A stretch of DNA of 6,961 nucleotides. Source: an uncultured Butyricicoccus sp. Lineage in GTDB: Bacteria; Bacillota; Clostridia; Oscillospirales; Butyricicoccaceae. The stretch covers positions 1-6,961 of the forward strand of contig CAJUDU010000101.1 of the NCBI GenBank assembly GCA_910584935.1. The letters run 5' to 3'. Positions within the stretch are counted from its first letter, which is position 1. Every line of letters starts with the position of its first letter. A program made the translations under genes and the position numbers. This document shows positions 5,323-6,961 of the stretch, piece after piece. Below the pieces are notes generated by a model. The model was not told the origin of the DNA, did not search any database, and worked only from the letters and a program-made list of their open reading frames with translations.

Positions 5323-6465
5323 ATGAAATTAAAGTTTGGTATGGTTGGCGGCGCTGGTGGGTTTATTGGTGATGTTCATCGCCATGCGGCATTGATGGAT
5401 GATTTAGCCATCTTAACTGCGGGCTGTTTCTCGCGGGATATGGAGAAAAGCCGTGCTTTTGCGGAAAAATGGAACATCACTGACCCTTCCCGCGTTTATG
5501 CAAATTATACGGAAATGGCAGAAAAAGAATCTGCCCGGCAGGATGGCATTGATTTTGTTTCCATTACCACACCAAATGATACCCATTATCCCATTGCCAA
5601 ATGTTTTTTGGAACATGGCATCCATATCATGTGTGATAAGCCGCTGGCACTCAATGCCGCGCAGGGGTATGAACTGGCTGCCCTTGCAAAGGAAAAAGGC
5701 TTGCTTTTTGGCATTACCTACACCTATACTGGTTATGCCATGGTGCGGCAGGCGCGGGAAATGATAGACGCTGGCGAAATTGGCAAAATCACCTGTATCC
5801 AAGGCGAATATCCACAGGAATGGCTTGCGGTTTCCTTGGTATCCGGCAGTTCCGAACAGGCAACTTGGCGGCAAGACCCGGCACGTTCTGGGGCATCTGG
5901 CTGTTGTGCAGATATTGGCACCCATGTGGAATGCCTGATTTCTAAAATGACAGGGTTGCATCCGCGCCGTGTGATTGCACGGTTTGACAGCATTCCCGCT
6001 GATATCCCGCTGGAAACCAATGCACAAATGATGGTGGAATTTGACGGCGGTGTCCCAGGTATGATCTGGACATCCCAAATTGCTATGGGGCACGAAACCG
6101 AACTGACAATCCGGATTTTCGGCGAAAAGGGTTCTATTGAATGGAGTCATTTAAAACCTTGGGAACTGCGTGTCACCCGCATCAACCAGCCGCCACAGGT
6201 ATATACCAATAACCGGGATTATTTATATCCGGCAGCAAAAGAATTATGCCGCTTGCCTTCTGGGCATATTGAAGGGTTTTATGAAGCCTTTGGCAACCTG
6301 TACCATGGCTTCTGTGTCAACCTGATTGCCAAGAAAACCGGCGGCGACCCAGGCACATTCCGTTACCCAACTGTAGAAGATGGCGTGCGCGGGCTGGAAT
6401 TTGTTGATGCCTGCCTAGAATCTAATGCAAAAGATAATATCTGGGTAACTGTCGGACAAGGGTGA
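5323..6465 (+). CDS. Gfo/Idh/MocA-family NAD(P)-dependent oxidoreductase
   Basis: This 380-residue cytoplasmic dehydrogenase probably oxidises or reduces a sugar, polyol or derivative such as an inositol; the exact substrate cannot be read from the sequence. The N-terminal Rossmann domain (about 1-130) starts KFGMVGGAGGFIG, the glycine-rich dinucleotide loop (Gly9-Gly16). ITTPNDTHYP (81-90) and CDKPLAL (104-110) follow; CDKP replaces the usual EKP while keeping the catalytic-region Lys106. The C-terminal alpha/beta domain carries DIGTH (Asp197, His201), the conserved Asp/His pair of the family, and ends near 380, a normal length. The region between about 160 and 195 (EYPQEW to TWRQDPARSGASGCCADIGTH) is typical of the subgroup with a W-R-x-D-P segment. 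The start at 5323 is set by GAGGG 7 nt upstream and by the Rossmann strand beginning at residue 3. The next gene starts 10 nt after the stop, so the two form a likely operon. No sugar transporter or kinase is visible to suggest the pathway. Confidence 0.92.
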   Translation: MKLKFGMVGGAGGFIGDVHRHAALMDDLAILTAGCFSRDMEKSRAFAEKWNITDPSRVYANYTEMAEKESARQDGIDFVSITTPNDTHYPIAKCFLEHGIHIMCDKPLALNAAQGYELAALAKEKGLLFGITYTYTGYAMVRQAREMIDAGEIGKITCIQGEYPQEWLAVSLVSGSSEQATWRQDPARSGASGCCADIGTHVECLISKMTGLHPRRVIARFDSIPADIPLETNAQMMVEFDGGVPGMIWTSQIAMGHETELTIRIFGEKGSIEWSHLKPWELRVTRINQPPQVYTNNRDYLYPAAKELCRLPSGHIEGFYEAFGNLYHGFCVNLIAKKTGGDPGTFRYPTVEDGVRGLEFVDACLESNAKDNIWVTVGQG

Positions 6466-6475
6466 AAATACTAAA

Positions 6476-6931
6476 ATGCCTGCGGTTTGGGAAATTATTT
6501 GTTATTCGCTGGTAGATATCCTGCCCTTTGTCACCTTGGCACTGTTTCCGTTTCGTAATCATTTACGGTTGCCAATACGATGGATTATCTGGCTTTTTAT
6601 CACGCTATGCGCAATAAGCGGTTTGCTTTCCTGGCTTGCGCTGTGCATTCCAGGCAGCGCGGCATGGCTTACGGTGCTCTCTGTCTTTTTATATTTGGGG
6701 GCTTATATTTTCGCTGTGCGGGCAAAGCCGCTAAAATTGCTGGCTGTGCTGATGATACTGCTCAATTATGCCAGTCTTGCCACTGTAACTGCAACTTTTT
6801 TGCTGTTTTCTTTTTCGCCGGGACGCATAAGCTATTCCTATTCCGCACAATATACCGTTTTCTATGCGCTTGGTTTGCTGGCAGCATACCCATTTTACTA
6901 TAAAACCCTAGATAGTGTCTACATGAGTTAA
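6476..6931 (+). CDS. Five-helix membrane protein, like the sensor part of a GHKL histidine kinase; possibly truncated
   Basis: This 151-residue, very hydrophobic protein has about five membrane segments, near residues 6-25, 36-57, 62-81, 87-111 and 124-142. It ends with YYKTLDSVYMS. It has no signal peptide, catalytic motif or soluble domain. The MPAVWEII start, helix number and final basic/aromatic YPFYYK segment resemble, from memory, the N-terminal membrane region of AgrC-like GHKL sensor kinases common in Clostridia, where a charged linker and then WRYLW normally follow. Here a TAA (6929-6931) stops the frame just at that junction. The frame one base back is open from 6904 to the window end and encodes a polar linker-like stretch (ELSTNSSPNS from 6925). 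This may be a frameshifted or sequencing-damaged kinase gene, or a genuine small protein. The start is 10 nt after the oxidoreductase stop, with AAGGG-TGA overlapping that stop codon, so translation is probably coupled within an operon. Confidence 0.6.
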   Translation: MPAVWEIICYSLVDILPFVTLALFPFRNHLRLPIRWIIWLFITLCAISGLLSWLALCIPGSAAWLTVLSVFLYLGAYIFAVRAKPLKLLAVLMILLNYASLATVTATFLLFSFSPGRISYSYSAQYTVFYALGLLAAYPFYYKTLDSVYMS

Positions 6932-6961
6932 GCACGAATAGCAGCCCAAATAGCGATACAA

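Overview
The window looks like a piece of a low-to-mid GC Firmicutes chromosome, probably Clostridia and possibly an Oscillospirales-type gut or rumen anaerobe. The support is a class III (Firmicutes-type) fructose-1,6-bisphosphatase, an S-layer-homology (SLH) surface cellulase, A/G-rich Shine-Dalgarno sites, sigma-A-like promoters and a group IIC intron end. The taxon is an inference; no rRNA or other marker is present.

Left half (minus strand, read from about 2790 down to 1): an extended -10 promoter at 2763-2791 drives a 61-residue Cys-containing protein of unknown function. An intrinsic terminator-like hairpin (2442-2469) follows, then a six-helix membrane protein resembling the DUF2238/YjdF family, and, 23 nt further on, a secreted protein with three SLH modules and a GH5 (subfamily 2-like) endoglucanase domain. 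A strong terminator (50-89) closes the unit. Two nucleotides past its U-tract, running off the window edge, is what reads as the 5' end of a group IIC intron. That is the insertion site expected for this class of retroelement.

Middle: a 343-nt divergent intergenic region (2673-3015) separates the minus-strand unit from fbp (plus strand). fbp encodes the Mn-dependent class III fructose-1,6-bisphosphatase of gluconeogenesis.

Right half (plus strand): a 372-nt gap (4951-5322) contains a perfect 12-bp inverted repeat and a TGnTATAAT promoter. It precedes a Gfo/Idh/MocA-type NAD(P)-dependent oxidoreductase. Ten nucleotides downstream is a small five-helix membrane protein that resembles the N-terminal sensor part of a GHKL histidine kinase; it may be cut short by a frameshift close to the window end.

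Functionally, the identifiable genes are about carbohydrate: beta-glucan hydrolysis at the cell surface, gluconeogenic hexose phosphate formation, and a probable sugar or polyol dehydrogenase. No defence system, CRISPR array, tRNA or rRNA was seen. The most unusual observations are the intron/terminator junction, the terminator inside the left operon, the possible kinase frameshift, and the unexplained 12-bp hairpin.
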